A stretch of 64,000 nt of DNA from Phycisphaerae bacterium (GTDB lineage: Bacteria; Planctomycetota; Phycisphaerae; UBA1845), in NCBI GenBank assembly GCA_029260115.1, contig JAJDDW010000016.1, forward strand, positions 124,001 to 188,000, read 5' to 3'. The position numbers were made by a program, and so were the translations under genes. Below, piece by piece: positions 44,874 to 53,238 of the stretch. The notes beneath the pieces were generated by a model. It made no database searches. It was not told the DNA's origin and was given only the letters and a program-made list of their open reading frames with translations. The stretch's first letter is position 1. The number at the start of each line of letters is the position of its first letter.

Positions 44874-46466
44874 ATGACCGGCGACATGCACATTGTCGAG
44901 AAGCCTAAGCCCGTATCTTCTGCCACCCGTTGGCGTGTTCTGGTTGGCGCAATCCTGGTCCAACTCATTCTCGGCACAGTCTATGGGTACAGCATTTTCT
45001 GGGAACCCCTGCAAGCAGAAGTTTTCCCGGCGGTACTGACCCAAGCTCAACATGACGCGGCCGTTAATGCGGGCGAGGATGTTTCAATTGCGATAGTTGT
45101 AGCCACCGAAACCGACGCCAAGGCCGAACGAATTAGTCAGCAGAATTATCTCAAGTACGCTTTCTCGATCTGCATCCTGTCATTCGCCGTGGCCATGGTC
45201 ATCGCTGGGCGCGTTCAAGATCTGAAGGGGCCGCGTTTTACAGCTATCATTGGTGCGGTGTTCATGGGTCTTGGATTCGTGCTAGCCGGACTGATGACAA
45301 AGCCGATCGTCTTCTACCTAGCCCACGCTGCATTCACTGGCGCGGTGGGCATCGTGTTGCTGATGTTGTTCGAGGCCTTGTTTGGTAACGTGGATCGTAA
45401 GGAAGTGCCGATCCTCAAACATATCCCACTAGCCTTGATCGGCGCAGTGGTAGTCGCCGGAATCTTGTTGGGCAACCAATACGTGGGTAAGGCTGACGAG
45501 TTCGACAAACTATTCTTACTCTGGGGCACGGTAGGTTTTCTCGCTGGAGCGGGCATCGGTTTTGCCTACGTCTGCCCCATCGCCGCGCTAATCAAATGGT
45601 TCCCCGACAATAAGGGTTTGGTCTCAGGAGTAGCCGTAGCCGGTTTCGGATTCGGGGCTTATCTATTCAAAGGCCAAAGTATCGGAGCGTTGGGCTACAT
45701 CCAATCGCACGGTATACCCAACTTCTTTCTGGTCCACGGGGCGGTTTGCTTCGTGTCTGTTACACTAGGCGCGCTGCTATTGCGCAATCCACCAAGTGTA
45801 CAGATTGCACACAAGCTTACCGGGGAGTCAAGCTGGCAGGAAACGCTGCGTAAACCTGTCTTTTACATCCTCTGGCTGATGTTCTTCAGCGGAGCGATGG
45901 CTGGACTCATGGTCATCGGTATCGTCAAGGTCTTCGCTGGCGAACAGCTCGTCGCCGCCGCCGGAATAGGAATCGATCAGGCCACGTCCAGCACCCTTCT
46001 TCTCAGAGGTGCAGAAGCTGTCGGGTGGCTGGCTATTTTCAATGCCGTAGGGCGTGTGTTTTGGGGGTTCGCCTCAGACCGCATCGGACGGACCGCTGCC
46101 TTTGTATCGATGTTCGTCTTCCAGGCTGGCATGATGTTCGCCCTGGCCAGCATGGATACTGAGTTAAGCCTAGCCGTCGGTGCTTCAGTTGTGGGATTCA
46201 ATTTTGGCGGAAACTTCGCGCTGTTCCCCTCAGCGACTGCAGACCTGTTCGGTGCCAAGAATCTCGGAGCCAACTACGGTTGGGTCTTCACCGCCTACGG
46301 AATCGCTGGTGTCGTTGGCATCGCCGCAGGCAACGCCGCCAAGGCTATGACCGGTAGTTATGCCGCTGCGTTTGTGGTCGCTGGTTGCCTTTGCCTGATT
46401 TCTGCCGGGCTGGCGATCGGACTCGGAGCCTCGCAAAAGCGGAGCAGTACTTTGAGCACCGCTTGA
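44874..46466 (+). CDS. OFA-family MFS transporter
   Basis: 530 residues with about twelve to fourteen membrane helices. The start LVGAILVQLILGTVYGYSIF is the family's helix 1, QDLKGPRFTAIIGAVFMGLG includes the MFS A-like loop, and AALIKWFPDNKGLVSGVAVAGFG is diagnostic of oxalate/formate-antiporter-like proteins. An extra loop of about 50 residues after helix 1 is rich in Ala/Thr and charged residues. Its place right after acs suggests acetate or another short monocarboxylate as substrate. GGAGAG site. Confidence 0.88.
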   Translation: MTGDMHIVEKPKPVSSATRWRVLVGAILVQLILGTVYGYSIFWEPLQAEVFPAVLTQAQHDAAVNAGEDVSIAIVVATETDAKAERISQQNYLKYAFSICILSFAVAMVIAGRVQDLKGPRFTAIIGAVFMGLGFVLAGLMTKPIVFYLAHAAFTGAVGIVLLMLFEALFGNVDRKEVPILKHIPLALIGAVVVAGILLGNQYVGKADEFDKLFLLWGTVGFLAGAGIGFAYVCPIAALIKWFPDNKGLVSGVAVAGFGFGAYLFKGQSIGALGYIQSHGIPNFFLVHGAVCFVSVTLGALLLRNPPSVQIAHKLTGESSWQETLRKPVFYILWLMFFSGAMAGLMVIGIVKVFAGEQLVAAAGIGIDQATSSTLLLRGAEAVGWLAIFNAVGRVFWGFASDRIGRTAAFVSMFVFQAGMMFALASMDTELSLAVGASVVGFNFGGNFALFPSATADLFGAKNLGANYGWVFTAYGIAGVVGIAAGNAAKAMTGSYAAAFVVAGCLCLISAGLAIGLGASQKRSSTLSTA

Positions 46467-46488
46467 TAAGTTCTCGATGTGCGTGCCA

Positions 46489-47730
46489 CTATAACGACAG
46501 ACGCACACGCACCCCCGCGACGATGGCATGACTGATCTCGCCATTGGCGCCAGGGTTGTCGATGTACTGAAAGTCGGGAGTTATGACAAGCCGATCCGAA
46601 ACGTGAATCGCATAGTACATTTCGTAGGCTGTCTCGTTGTCAAACTCATCATCAATTCGTTTACGATATAAATGTGACGATCTCAGAAGTGAGAAACCGA
46701 ATCCAAATACGTCGGCATCGCGTGAGGGGAACAAACCTTTGTAAGAGAGGCCCGCAGACCAGAATCGTGACATCTTATTGTTCTCTGGGCTACGGTATCC
46801 AAATCGAGCGAATACGCCTAGACCCTGGTCGTCTTCCTTGCCTTCACGAGCGAGCATCTGATCTACGCTGACATACATCCCATAGTCGCCAGCCCGCGTC
46901 CGAATATCCCTCTCACTTCGGGGAAAAGTTTTCCTGGGTCCGGGATCGTAGAAGGCGCCGATGCGGTAATTGCCTGGCAGTGTGCCCGCCTGGCTCGGTA
47001 ATTTGGTGTGAAACCCGTTTTCGACGTACACCGTATACCAGTCTTCTTCGTGAAACGCCTTTGAAATGCCTCCTTTATAAGGCGCAGCTTGCCCGTCGGC
47101 GATGCCCAGCATTAGCGAATACCAACTCACCGGTTGTAGTGTCAGACTGGCCCCCATGCCGATCCGCAGCGGGATGAGCGGGTTGTTATCCAACGATTGG
47201 TGCATGAACTGCTTGTCTTCGCTGTTGGCGTAGATATTACGATCGACGACAGTCTGGTAGTCCATGTAGCCAACTGTGAGCGAGGCGCGGTGATCTGGGA
47301 AATGCTGCCTATACCAGAACTGCCCAACATGCCCGCCATGTAATCCGTCGGCGTCATCGTTGACCTGCTGAAGCCCTCCCACGCGGGTGTTGACTCCCCG
47401 TCCCCAAATGGACTGGAGATGGAGTAGCATTTCCGCTGAAGGGTTCACGTGCAACTTGTCCAAATCGAACCTGATAAGCATGTCGAACGAGCCGGAATTT
47501 CGTCCACTTCCTGCACTATTCGCGTCATCTTTCAATACAGCCTGGTATTGATCGTTCATATAGACGTTTACCTTAATGCCCTGCAGCTCTAAAGCCTCGC
47601 GGCGCTGGTGCCAGTCAAACGTCAATGCCATTGGCTGAGGGGGCACGCTGGCCGAATCGTCCGCAAGCGCACGCAACGGAACAGTGAGAATGACAGCCAA
47701 TACGGTCATGTAATATGTTGATGTTGACAT
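46489..47730 (-). CDS. OprB-like carbohydrate-selective porin
   Basis: 413 residues with a Sec signal peptide ending RALA. The mature part starts with a strand pattern and GIKVNVYMNDQYQAVLKDD, then VGQFWYRQHFPDHRASLTVG and YMDYQTVVDRNIYANSE, typical of OprB. The last residues AIVAGVRVRLSL form an outer-membrane beta-strand ending in a hydrophobic residue. It presumably gives solutes passage across the outer membrane. Convergent with the OFA transporter gene; an inverted tgtgcgt/acgcaca pair lies between. Confidence 0.85.
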   Translation of the reverse strand: MSTSTYYMTVLAVILTVPLRALADDSASVPPQPMALTFDWHQRREALELQGIKVNVYMNDQYQAVLKDDANSAGSGRNSGSFDMLIRFDLDKLHVNPSAEMLLHLQSIWGRGVNTRVGGLQQVNDDADGLHGGHVGQFWYRQHFPDHRASLTVGYMDYQTVVDRNIYANSEDKQFMHQSLDNNPLIPLRIGMGASLTLQPVSWYSLMLGIADGQAAPYKGGISKAFHEEDWYTVYVENGFHTKLPSQAGTLPGNYRIGAFYDPGPRKTFPRSERDIRTRAGDYGMYVSVDQMLAREGKEDDQGLGVFARFGYRSPENNKMSRFWSAGLSYKGLFPSRDADVFGFGFSLLRSSHLYRKRIDDEFDNETAYEMYYAIHVSDRLVITPDFQYIDNPGANGEISHAIVAGVRVRLSL

Positions 47731-47966
47731 GGTATCTCCACGAGAAGTCCGCGTAACACGTCTTTATAACTTGCAAGGCGGGTACCATAGGAAGTGAACG
47801 GAAAGGTCGATCGGCGAAACTATACATATGATTGAATGAATAAATCGTGTATCATGCTCAAACGGCGCGCCGCTTGCAGGATGAAATTGTCATGGCAATG
47901 CGTTACGAAACATGTGCTAATAGAATCCCTGTAGCTATCTAAACCCAAGGGGGGGCTGGTAAAGCC

Positions 47967-48500
47967 GTGATAAAGTTCAAGTTTTCGATTCGGACCACGC
48001 TGGCTGGCGTGATGATTCTGACACCTTTCTCTTGCATGCGGCCTACTGCCATACAAACGCGGCAGCGGACTGGAATCGGGAAATTCGAATCGCGGCATTG
48101 GATCCACAGCGAACACCTCCGGAGTGTCATGACTGTTCTCGAACGCGAGACGATGGCGTCGTGGCCTCAGGAAGTCGAAAACGAATACGCCGCCAAAGAT
48201 GCTGACCAAACCGAACAAGCATTCAACGAGGCCAGCACCTTAGCCGTACAGCTCGCAAATTCAGCTACTGTTATCGCAACGTTATCGAATTCAATCCGAA
48301 TGTCGGAGGCTGACCGTCGCGCGTTTGTAGCTCAGGCGGATACACTTCACGATCAGGCCCAACGACTATTTGAAGCGACCAAAGCAAACGACCTTGAGCA
48401 CATGCGCGCCGACCTGAATTCCATCCAAGCAACGTGTAAATCCTGCCATGAACGCTTCCGCGAATTCACTGGCCCCTTAGCGTGGTACGCTCCAAAATAA
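47967..48500 (+). CDS. Cytochrome c'-like lipoprotein
   Basis: 177 residues, GTG start after a run of seven G. The N-terminal hydrophobic stretch ends in FSC (possible lipobox Cys23). The rest is helical, with a single C-terminal haem motif CKSCH (157-161) followed by ERFREF. A haem motif near the C-terminus of a helical protein is the cytochrome c' or soluble cytochrome c556 layout. It may bind NO or carry electrons to the haem kinase or peroxidase. Alternative start choice does not affect the haem site. Confidence 0.7.
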   Translation: MIKFKFSIRTTLAGVMILTPFSCMRPTAIQTRQRTGIGKFESRHWIHSEHLRSVMTVLERETMASWPQEVENEYAAKDADQTEQAFNEASTLAVQLANSATVIATLSNSIRMSEADRRAFVAQADTLHDQAQRLFEATKANDLEHMRADLNSIQATCKSCHERFREFTGPLAWYAPK

Positions 48501-48915
48501 TGAACGCCCGTTTCTTCATGGAGTTTATGTAGCCACTACGATCGCTATACTTGGTCGCCCCTCAGATGCCCTCTAAACTCTTCAATTACGGTGTGAAACG
48601 TCCATTGAGTTGTGGTATCATTCGTAAGGTTGTGATAGTTAACGCGCTAAAAACTTGTTATCTCGACATGGAGAACGGGACTGATGACCATAGTTTACCA
48701 TAAATCGCTCATTTTCAACGGATTCAGAATAGGTAGAACATCGTTTGGATTAGAGGAGGAGATGGTAATAGACAATCGCCATTCACCTGAGCATGTGGTT
48801 ACAACCACGAAACGCACAGTTGCAACTCACTCCCGAATAGGTCGGCGTTTCCGTTGAGCTTCCTCAGCCGCGTATCTCGAAACTCGGACTGCTGCCGATT
48901 ACCTCATCCTTTCTG
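48501..48915. other. Intergenic region between convergent genes
   Basis: About 415 bp. A 57-codon frame at 48684-48857 has a fair start and an internal GAGGAGGAG site, but no recognisable domain; described separately. The rest shows no gene. Confidence 0.35.
48684..48857 (+). CDS. Possible small protein, 57 residues
   Basis: Begins MTIVYHKSLIFNGFRIGRTS and ends in basic residues (IGRRFR). GGGA lies before this ATG, and the in-frame ATG 48765 has GAGGAGGAG just before it, giving 30 residues. No family, no membrane segment. Could be noise or a gene remnant. Confidence 0.2.
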   Translation: MTIVYHKSLIFNGFRIGRTSFGLEEEMVIDNRHSPEHVVTTTKRTVATHSRIGRRFR

Positions 48916-49605
48916 CTACACAATCTCGAACACGAATCTCAGCGCGAAGTAAACACCTACGGCGATGAAGATGATACCCGTGACTCGGCGCGCCCAGCGT
49001 TCGAATGCGGCAACCTTGTCGAATGCCTTGCCGACCGCTTTGGATCCCACGGCGATCAAAACCGCAAAGAGGATGACGGGAAGCGCTGTGCTGGCCCCGT
49101 ACATCGAGGGTAGCAGCCAAGACGATTCGTACTTGATCGAAAGAGGCACAAGGCTGCCGAAAAATAGCGCGGCGGATGATGGGCAGAATGAGAGTGCGAA
49201 CACCACACCGAGCGCCAACCCAGACCAGATGCCCCAGCCCTCAACGCGTTCGCCTACACGCTCGCCAAGACTACCGCCGAACGACCCGAAGCTAATCAAG
49301 TCGAGTAAAATCATGCCTACCAGGATCAGCACAGGGCCAAGAATCTTGTTCATGTACTTTTGCAGCCAATGCGACGCTGCAGGCGCAGCAAGAACGCTAG
49401 TGACGAGCAACGCGCCGAGTGTGACGTACACTAAGCTCCTTCCGATTGCGTAGAGCACGCCGGTTGCGACGGCGGCCTTTGGGTTGTCCACGCGCCGCGC
49501 GATAAACGACACGGCCGCGATGTTGGTTGCGAGTGGACACGGGCTGATCGCAGTCAGAATGCCAAGCCATATGGCCGAACCGCATGCAAGTACCATGTCG
49601 TCCAT
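48916..49605 (-). CDS. CcdA-like membrane protein (ArsG-type permease)
   Basis: 229 residues with six membrane helices. It carries the two Cys-Pro motifs of the CcdA/DsbD family: AISPCPLATN in helix 1 and LSFCPSSAALFF in helix 4. Short CcdA relatives placed behind an ArsF-like protein are known as ArsG-family transporters, proposed to act on aromatic arsenicals; a plain disulfide carrier is the alternative. The start overlaps the stop of the ArsF-like gene (TAATG). Confidence 0.8.
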   Translation of the reverse strand: MDDMVLACGSAIWLGILTAISPCPLATNIAAVSFIARRVDNPKAAVATGVLYAIGRSLVYVTLGALLVTSVLAAPAASHWLQKYMNKILGPVLILVGMILLDLISFGSFGGSLGERVGERVEGWGIWSGLALGVVFALSFCPSSAALFFGSLVPLSIKYESSWLLPSMYGASTALPVILFAVLIAVGSKAVGKAFDKVAAFERWARRVTGIIFIAVGVYFALRFVFEIV

Positions 49606-50219
49606 TACGGGGTGGCCTCCAGATACGCTTGTGCTTCGTCGCGGATGAAAGTCTTGAACTTCACTTCATCGCCCACGAGATCCCAAATCTGCTCCAGCTT
49701 TTTCGATCGTTTCACTTGTCCACCTTCGGTATCGACCATTACCAGCGCACTTGCAATTAGTTCGTAGTCCTTGACGTAGTGTTCGTGCCTTGGCTCGTCC
49801 ACGTTGACGGCGCGCCATTCGAATTCGCCGGACTCTAGCGCAGCGGAAAACCCGTCCTTCAAAACCTGCTCAGCGTATGCTTGCATGGTCAGGCACGTAT
49901 GGCACCGTTGCGTACTATGGAAGTAGTACGCGAAAACTTTGTGGACCTTCGAAGCCGCTGCATCTGTTTGCTGCGGTTCATGCTGTTGGGCAACGGAAGC
50001 TAGATTTCCGGCTGCAGAACCGTCCGTAGCTGGATCGCCAGCAGCCTGGTCCGTCGCGGCACGAAGCCCCTCCTTGGGGATATCCTCGCTGGAGGCCTTC
50101 GATCCAGACGTCGCCGCTACGCTCGGAGCAGTCGGCGAATCGTAGCGTTCGCCGACCACAACATAGACAGTCGTTACGGCGACAAAGATAAGCAGCACCA
50201 TCGTTGTTGCACTTTTCAT
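49605..50219 (-). CDS. ArsF-like thioredoxin-fold membrane protein
   Basis: 204 residues: one N-terminal anchor helix (6-23), an Ala/Ser/Thr-rich linker to about 80, then a thioredoxin-like domain VFAYYFHSTQRCHTCLTMQA with the redox pair Cys-x2-Cys (CHTC) and FEWRAVNVDEPRHEHYVKDY. This layout matches the ArsF family found beside ArsG. Probably passes electrons between periplasmic thiols and the CcdA-like partner. GAGGAG site. The linker differs in base composition, with many GCT/GCC repeats. Confidence 0.75.
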   Translation of the reverse strand: MKSATTMVLLIFVAVTTVYVVVGERYDSPTAPSVAATSGSKASSEDIPKEGLRAATDQAAGDPATDGSAAGNLASVAQQHEPQQTDAAASKVHKVFAYYFHSTQRCHTCLTMQAYAEQVLKDGFSAALESGEFEWRAVNVDEPRHEHYVKDYELIASALVMVDTEGGQVKRSKKLEQIWDLVGDEVKFKTFIRDEAQAYLEATP

Positions 50220-50257
50220 GATACTCCTCGTTCCTAAAATGCCGGCTCGCGAACGAA

Positions 50258-50515
50258 TCAGGCGGAATCCTGTTTCGCTATCGCCGACGTGAGCATGGTC
50301 GTCATTTCCGTCTCGGCCGGCACCTTTCCGCTGACCTTAACTTCGCCATCAATAACCAGCGCCGGCGTCATCATCACGCCGCGCTTCATAATTTCCGTGA
50401 TATCCTTAACATGCGCAATTTCGCACGCGATACCCAACTTGTCCGCGGCGCCCTTGGCGGCCGTTTCCATCGCTTGACACTTTGCACATCCTGTTCCTAG
50501 AATTTCGATCTTCAT
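50258..50515 (-). CDS. Small thioredoxin-like redox protein
   Basis: 85 residues, starting KIEILGTGCAKCQAME, with Cys-x2-Cys (CAKC) and the cis-Pro loop MMTPALVIDGEVKVSG. Close in kind to the protein at 37841-38095, and typical beside ArsP-like permeases. A strong AGGAG site precedes it. Cytoplasmic. Confidence 0.85.
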   Translation of the reverse strand: MKIEILGTGCAKCQAMETAAKGAADKLGIACEIAHVKDITEIMKRGVMMTPALVIDGEVKVSGKVPAETEMTTMLTSAIAKQDSA

Positions 50516-50567
50516 GTTGTCAACTCCTTAATGCCTTTCGGTTCGCGACCATGGCGTTACAATCCGC

Positions 50568-50780
50568 TATGAAGTCAGCCCCGCCATGACCGCATCCACG
50601 ACGTTTTTACATGCATCAGCATGTGCGGCCTGTCCAGTTTTTTCTAAATGCTCAGCGCCGGCAGGTCGACGATCATACCTGCCGCCTCGAGAATCCGCCT
50701 CATACAATGCTCCATACACCCATCAATGACGATACGACGCGCGGCATTTCGCCTTCATCCACTGCACAGCATTCACTCAT
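50568..50780 (-). pseudogene. Remnant of a putative zinc-binding protein gene
   Basis: The start MSECCAVDEGEMPR overlaps the permease stop (ATGA). After a deletion and frameshift it continues RRIVIDGCMEHCMRRILEAAG, then reaches stops in all frames. The DGC-x3-C block and an N-terminal Cys pair are the marks of small 'putative zinc-binding' proteins that often follow such permeases and thioredoxins. Roughly two thirds of the gene is missing or out of frame, so it is not functional. Confidence 0.7.
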
Positions 50781-52129
50781 GGCATTGCTCCTATTGATGC
50801 AACAAGACTTTGATCCGCGCCCTGCGTGGCGCCATACACCATGCCCATCGTTGTCGCCACGACAACGATGATCCCGCAGAACGATGCCGTCTTCTTGGCA
50901 CCCATCACCTTGACGAGTACCAGCATGTTTGGAAGCGATAGTGCAGGCCCGGCAAGCAGCAGTGCCAGCGCCGGTCCCTTTGCCATCCCGTGTTCCATTA
51001 GCGCTTGGGTGATAGGTACTTCCGTCAAAGTGGCGAAGTAGAAAAGCGCACCAACAACGGAACCAATCAGGTTGGCGCTCAGGCTATTGTCACCGACGAG
51101 CATCGCAATCTGCTTATCAGGCAACAGCGCGGAGATGAATCCGACTACGAACACGCCTCCGAACAGCAACGGTACGAGCAGCTTGGTGAAGTCCCATGTA
51201 CTGCTCATCCACTGCTTGAACTCATCTCGCTCGACCCAGCGCCAGGTCATAACTGCGACAGCCAGGAACATCAGCCCAGCCAAGTACCAGCGTATGTGGT
51301 GAATTTCCATGACCCAGGTCTTGGCCTCGATGATTTCCACGATGTCAGATTTTGGAAGTGTTAACCGCTCACCCGCGCGAATGCCTTCCATGCTCTCCTG
51401 AACCTGGATCATGACTTCGTCATGCATTTCCTGGAGCACTACACCGCGTACTTCGGTGCCGTCAACTCGCCGAACAACAGCATCGCCAGGGTTGAACCAG
51501 TCGGAAAAGACGAGGAGCGCGATCATGGCCGCGAGTAGAAGTGCGCTCTGCCAGCCCTTTCGACCAGTGTCAGGTGGATCAGGTATTTGCGCCGCCGCCT
51601 CGATTTTCTTCTGTTCACCGCGACGGAAAATGGTGGCCATACCAAGCCCCACGACGAAGGCAAAGCCAATCGCGCCGATCGCCCGCCACAGCCCGAGATC
51701 AAAGCCGAGCACGCGGGCCGTGAGGAAAATGGCGAGTACGTTGATAGCTGGTCCCGAGTATAAAAACGCCGAGGCCGGTCCCAGTCCGGCACCGAGGTTG
51801 TAGATGCCAGCGAACATGGGTAACACGCTGCACGAACACACTGCTAGAACCACACCGGCGACCGATGCCACGGAATAAGCCGCGAACTTGTTGGTCTTTG
51901 GCCCCAAGTATCGCATTACCGAAGCCGGAGTCAGGAACGTGATGATGCCACCAGCGATAAACAGCGCGGGAACGACGCACGCCAGCGTGTGATTCCTCGC
52001 ATACCACTGAAGCAGTTTGAATGCTTCAAAAATTGCTCCTTCGACCTTCGGGTTGCCAAGCGGCAGGTAGTACGCAACCAAGAAGACGCTAAGTAGCGCT
52101 GCGAATATCTTCCACTGCTTTGCAGCCAT
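50777..52129 (-). CDS. ArsP/DUF318-like permease
   Basis: 450 residues from ATG 52129, set by GAGGGAG; an upstream ATG at 52204 is less likely. Eight or so helices in two halves. The first half has VLAVCSCSVLPMFAGIYNLG with the Cys-x-Cys pair, then GPASAFLYSGPAINVL. The second repeats this plan with FYFATLTEVPITQALMEHG and LLAGPALSLPN. An extra soluble insert (about 245-310) with KSDIVEII-type strands splits the halves. DUF318 permeases export arsenicals or other metal-thiol species. Part of the ArsR-led operon. Confidence 0.85.
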   Translation of the reverse strand: MAAKQWKIFAALLSVFLVAYYLPLGNPKVEGAIFEAFKLLQWYARNHTLACVVPALFIAGGIITFLTPASVMRYLGPKTNKFAAYSVASVAGVVLAVCSCSVLPMFAGIYNLGAGLGPASAFLYSGPAINVLAIFLTARVLGFDLGLWRAIGAIGFAFVVGLGMATIFRRGEQKKIEAAAQIPDPPDTGRKGWQSALLLAAMIALLVFSDWFNPGDAVVRRVDGTEVRGVVLQEMHDEVMIQVQESMEGIRAGERLTLPKSDIVEIIEAKTWVMEIHHIRWYLAGLMFLAVAVMTWRWVERDEFKQWMSSTWDFTKLLVPLLFGGVFVVGFISALLPDKQIAMLVGDNSLSANLIGSVVGALFYFATLTEVPITQALMEHGMAKGPALALLLAGPALSLPNMLVLVKVMGAKKTASFCGIIVVVATTMGMVYGATQGADQSLVASIGAMP

Positions 52130-52244
52130 CGATCTAACTCCCTCGTCCACCAGCGGACCTAATAACACCCTGCAATATGCATGCCTCAATGGCCATGTAA
52201 CCATGAATATGGCAAAACAAAAACAGTCCTGTCTAATTCAGTGA

Positions 52245-52571
52245 TCATGAAGACCCCATGATGGCCTGCTGTTCCTTCAGGTTTTGTTTGAGCACACCCT
52301 CGATGCAATGCCAGAACCCTTTTAGGCACCCGACTTTGAGCCTGTAGTAAATCATGACGCCTTCCTTGCGGTCGGCTACGATGCCAGCGTTTTTTAACAC
52401 GGCCAAGTGCTTGGACACCGTGGATTGATCAGCCCCGACAAGGTCCGTGAGATCGCACACACACATCTCCTTGTCAGCCAGGGCATCCAGTATGATTAAC
52501 CGGCTCGGATGGGCCACGGCCTTGGCGACCTTAGCTCGGGCTTCATATAGCTGTCGGGGTTTCATCTTCAT
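52245..52571 (-). CDS. ArsR-family metalloregulator
   Basis: 108 residues. Winged helix-turn-helix: KAVAHPSRLIILDALADKE, the metal-sensing MCVCDLTDLVG (ArsR ELCVCDL box) and STVSKHLAVLKNAGIV recognition helix. A further Cys pair (GCLKGFWHC) near the C-terminus could complete an As(III) or metal site. It would repress its own operon until metal binds. ATG 52571 or 52565; the message leader appears to be only about 6 nt, see promoter. Confidence 0.92.
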   Translation of the reverse strand: MKMKPRQLYEARAKVAKAVAHPSRLIILDALADKEMCVCDLTDLVGADQSTVSKHLAVLKNAGIVADRKEGVMIYYRLKVGCLKGFWHCIEGVLKQNLKEQQAIMGSS

Positions 52572-52583
52572 GGCTCTATGGCA

Positions 52584-52611
52584 ATTATACCATCGATTGG
52601 CATATTGTCAA
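52584..52611 (-). promoter_or_regulatory. Consensus sigma-70 promoter of the arsR operon
   Basis: On the minus strand ttgaca (52611-52606) and tataat (52589-52584) are both perfect and 16 bp apart. Transcription should begin around 52577, leaving about six bases before ATG 52571, so the message is nearly leaderless. caatat and ataattg flank the spacer symmetrically and may be part of the repressor site. Confidence 0.8.
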
Positions 52612-52681
52612 GCTGACCTGCTTCCCCGATTACGATCCAGTCCTAGAGTTAGTTTATAGGCTGTTTGACGCAGGTGATTTG

Positions 52682-53044
52682 TCAAGACCGCCTCTCCTCG
52701 CCAACACCTATCTGCAAGCCGTCTGGGTCCCGGTACTGCGCGATACGCGCACCGAACATTTCCTTTGGCTCCTGGACACACATCACGCTCTTGTCGACCA
52801 TTCGCTTATGAAATTCGTCGAGATTCGGCACTTCGAAACCAGTCCGACATCGACCGGGTCTCTCGTCATTGTCTTCTGCAGGGGTGGATTCTTTGCACGC
52901 ATGCAGGGCGAGTGTTGCCCCTTCTGTCACAAACTCGCTCCACCCTGGTGATTCAAACTTGAGCGGAATACCGAGAACATCCCGGTAGAATTCGACAGAC
53001 CGTTTCATATCACTTACGAATACGATCGCATAGTTCACGCGCAT
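52682..53044 (-). CDS. VOC-family protein (glyoxalase-like)
   Basis: 120 residues with AAGGAG before the ATG. It begins VNYAIVFVSDMKRSVEFYRD, then VLGIPLKFESPGWSEF and TLALHACKES. The second half has RTGFEVPNLDEFHKRM and ARIAQYRDPDGLQIGVGE. His52-like and Glu ligands are plausible for a metal site. The vicinal cysteines of ArsI C-As lyases are not evident, so it is not called an arsenic enzyme despite its nearness to the ars-like operon. Confidence 0.85.
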   Translation of the reverse strand: MRVNYAIVFVSDMKRSVEFYRDVLGIPLKFESPGWSEFVTEGATLALHACKESTPAEDNDERPGRCRTGFEVPNLDEFHKRMVDKSVMCVQEPKEMFGARIAQYRDPDGLQIGVGEERRS

Positions 53045-53238
53045 AAGAGAGTCTCCTTTTCAATGCAATACTGATGTTCTGAGTCTGTAGAGAGGACTGA
53101 CAACCGCTTCGGGTCACCTCGTCCGTTTCAACCCTGCCGGTATATTTTTTAGCCATCGCCTCTCTGCTCTCCGCGTCTGACCGGTTGCGGACTTGCATCG
53201 CGCGGAAGCGACCGGCGATGCTCGATACTGTGAAGCAT

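Noticed and set aside
52682..53044. ArsI-type C-As lyase
   Set aside because: VOC fold next to an ars-like operon, but the expected vicinal cysteines are missing and it has its own ribosome binding site upstream of a separate start.
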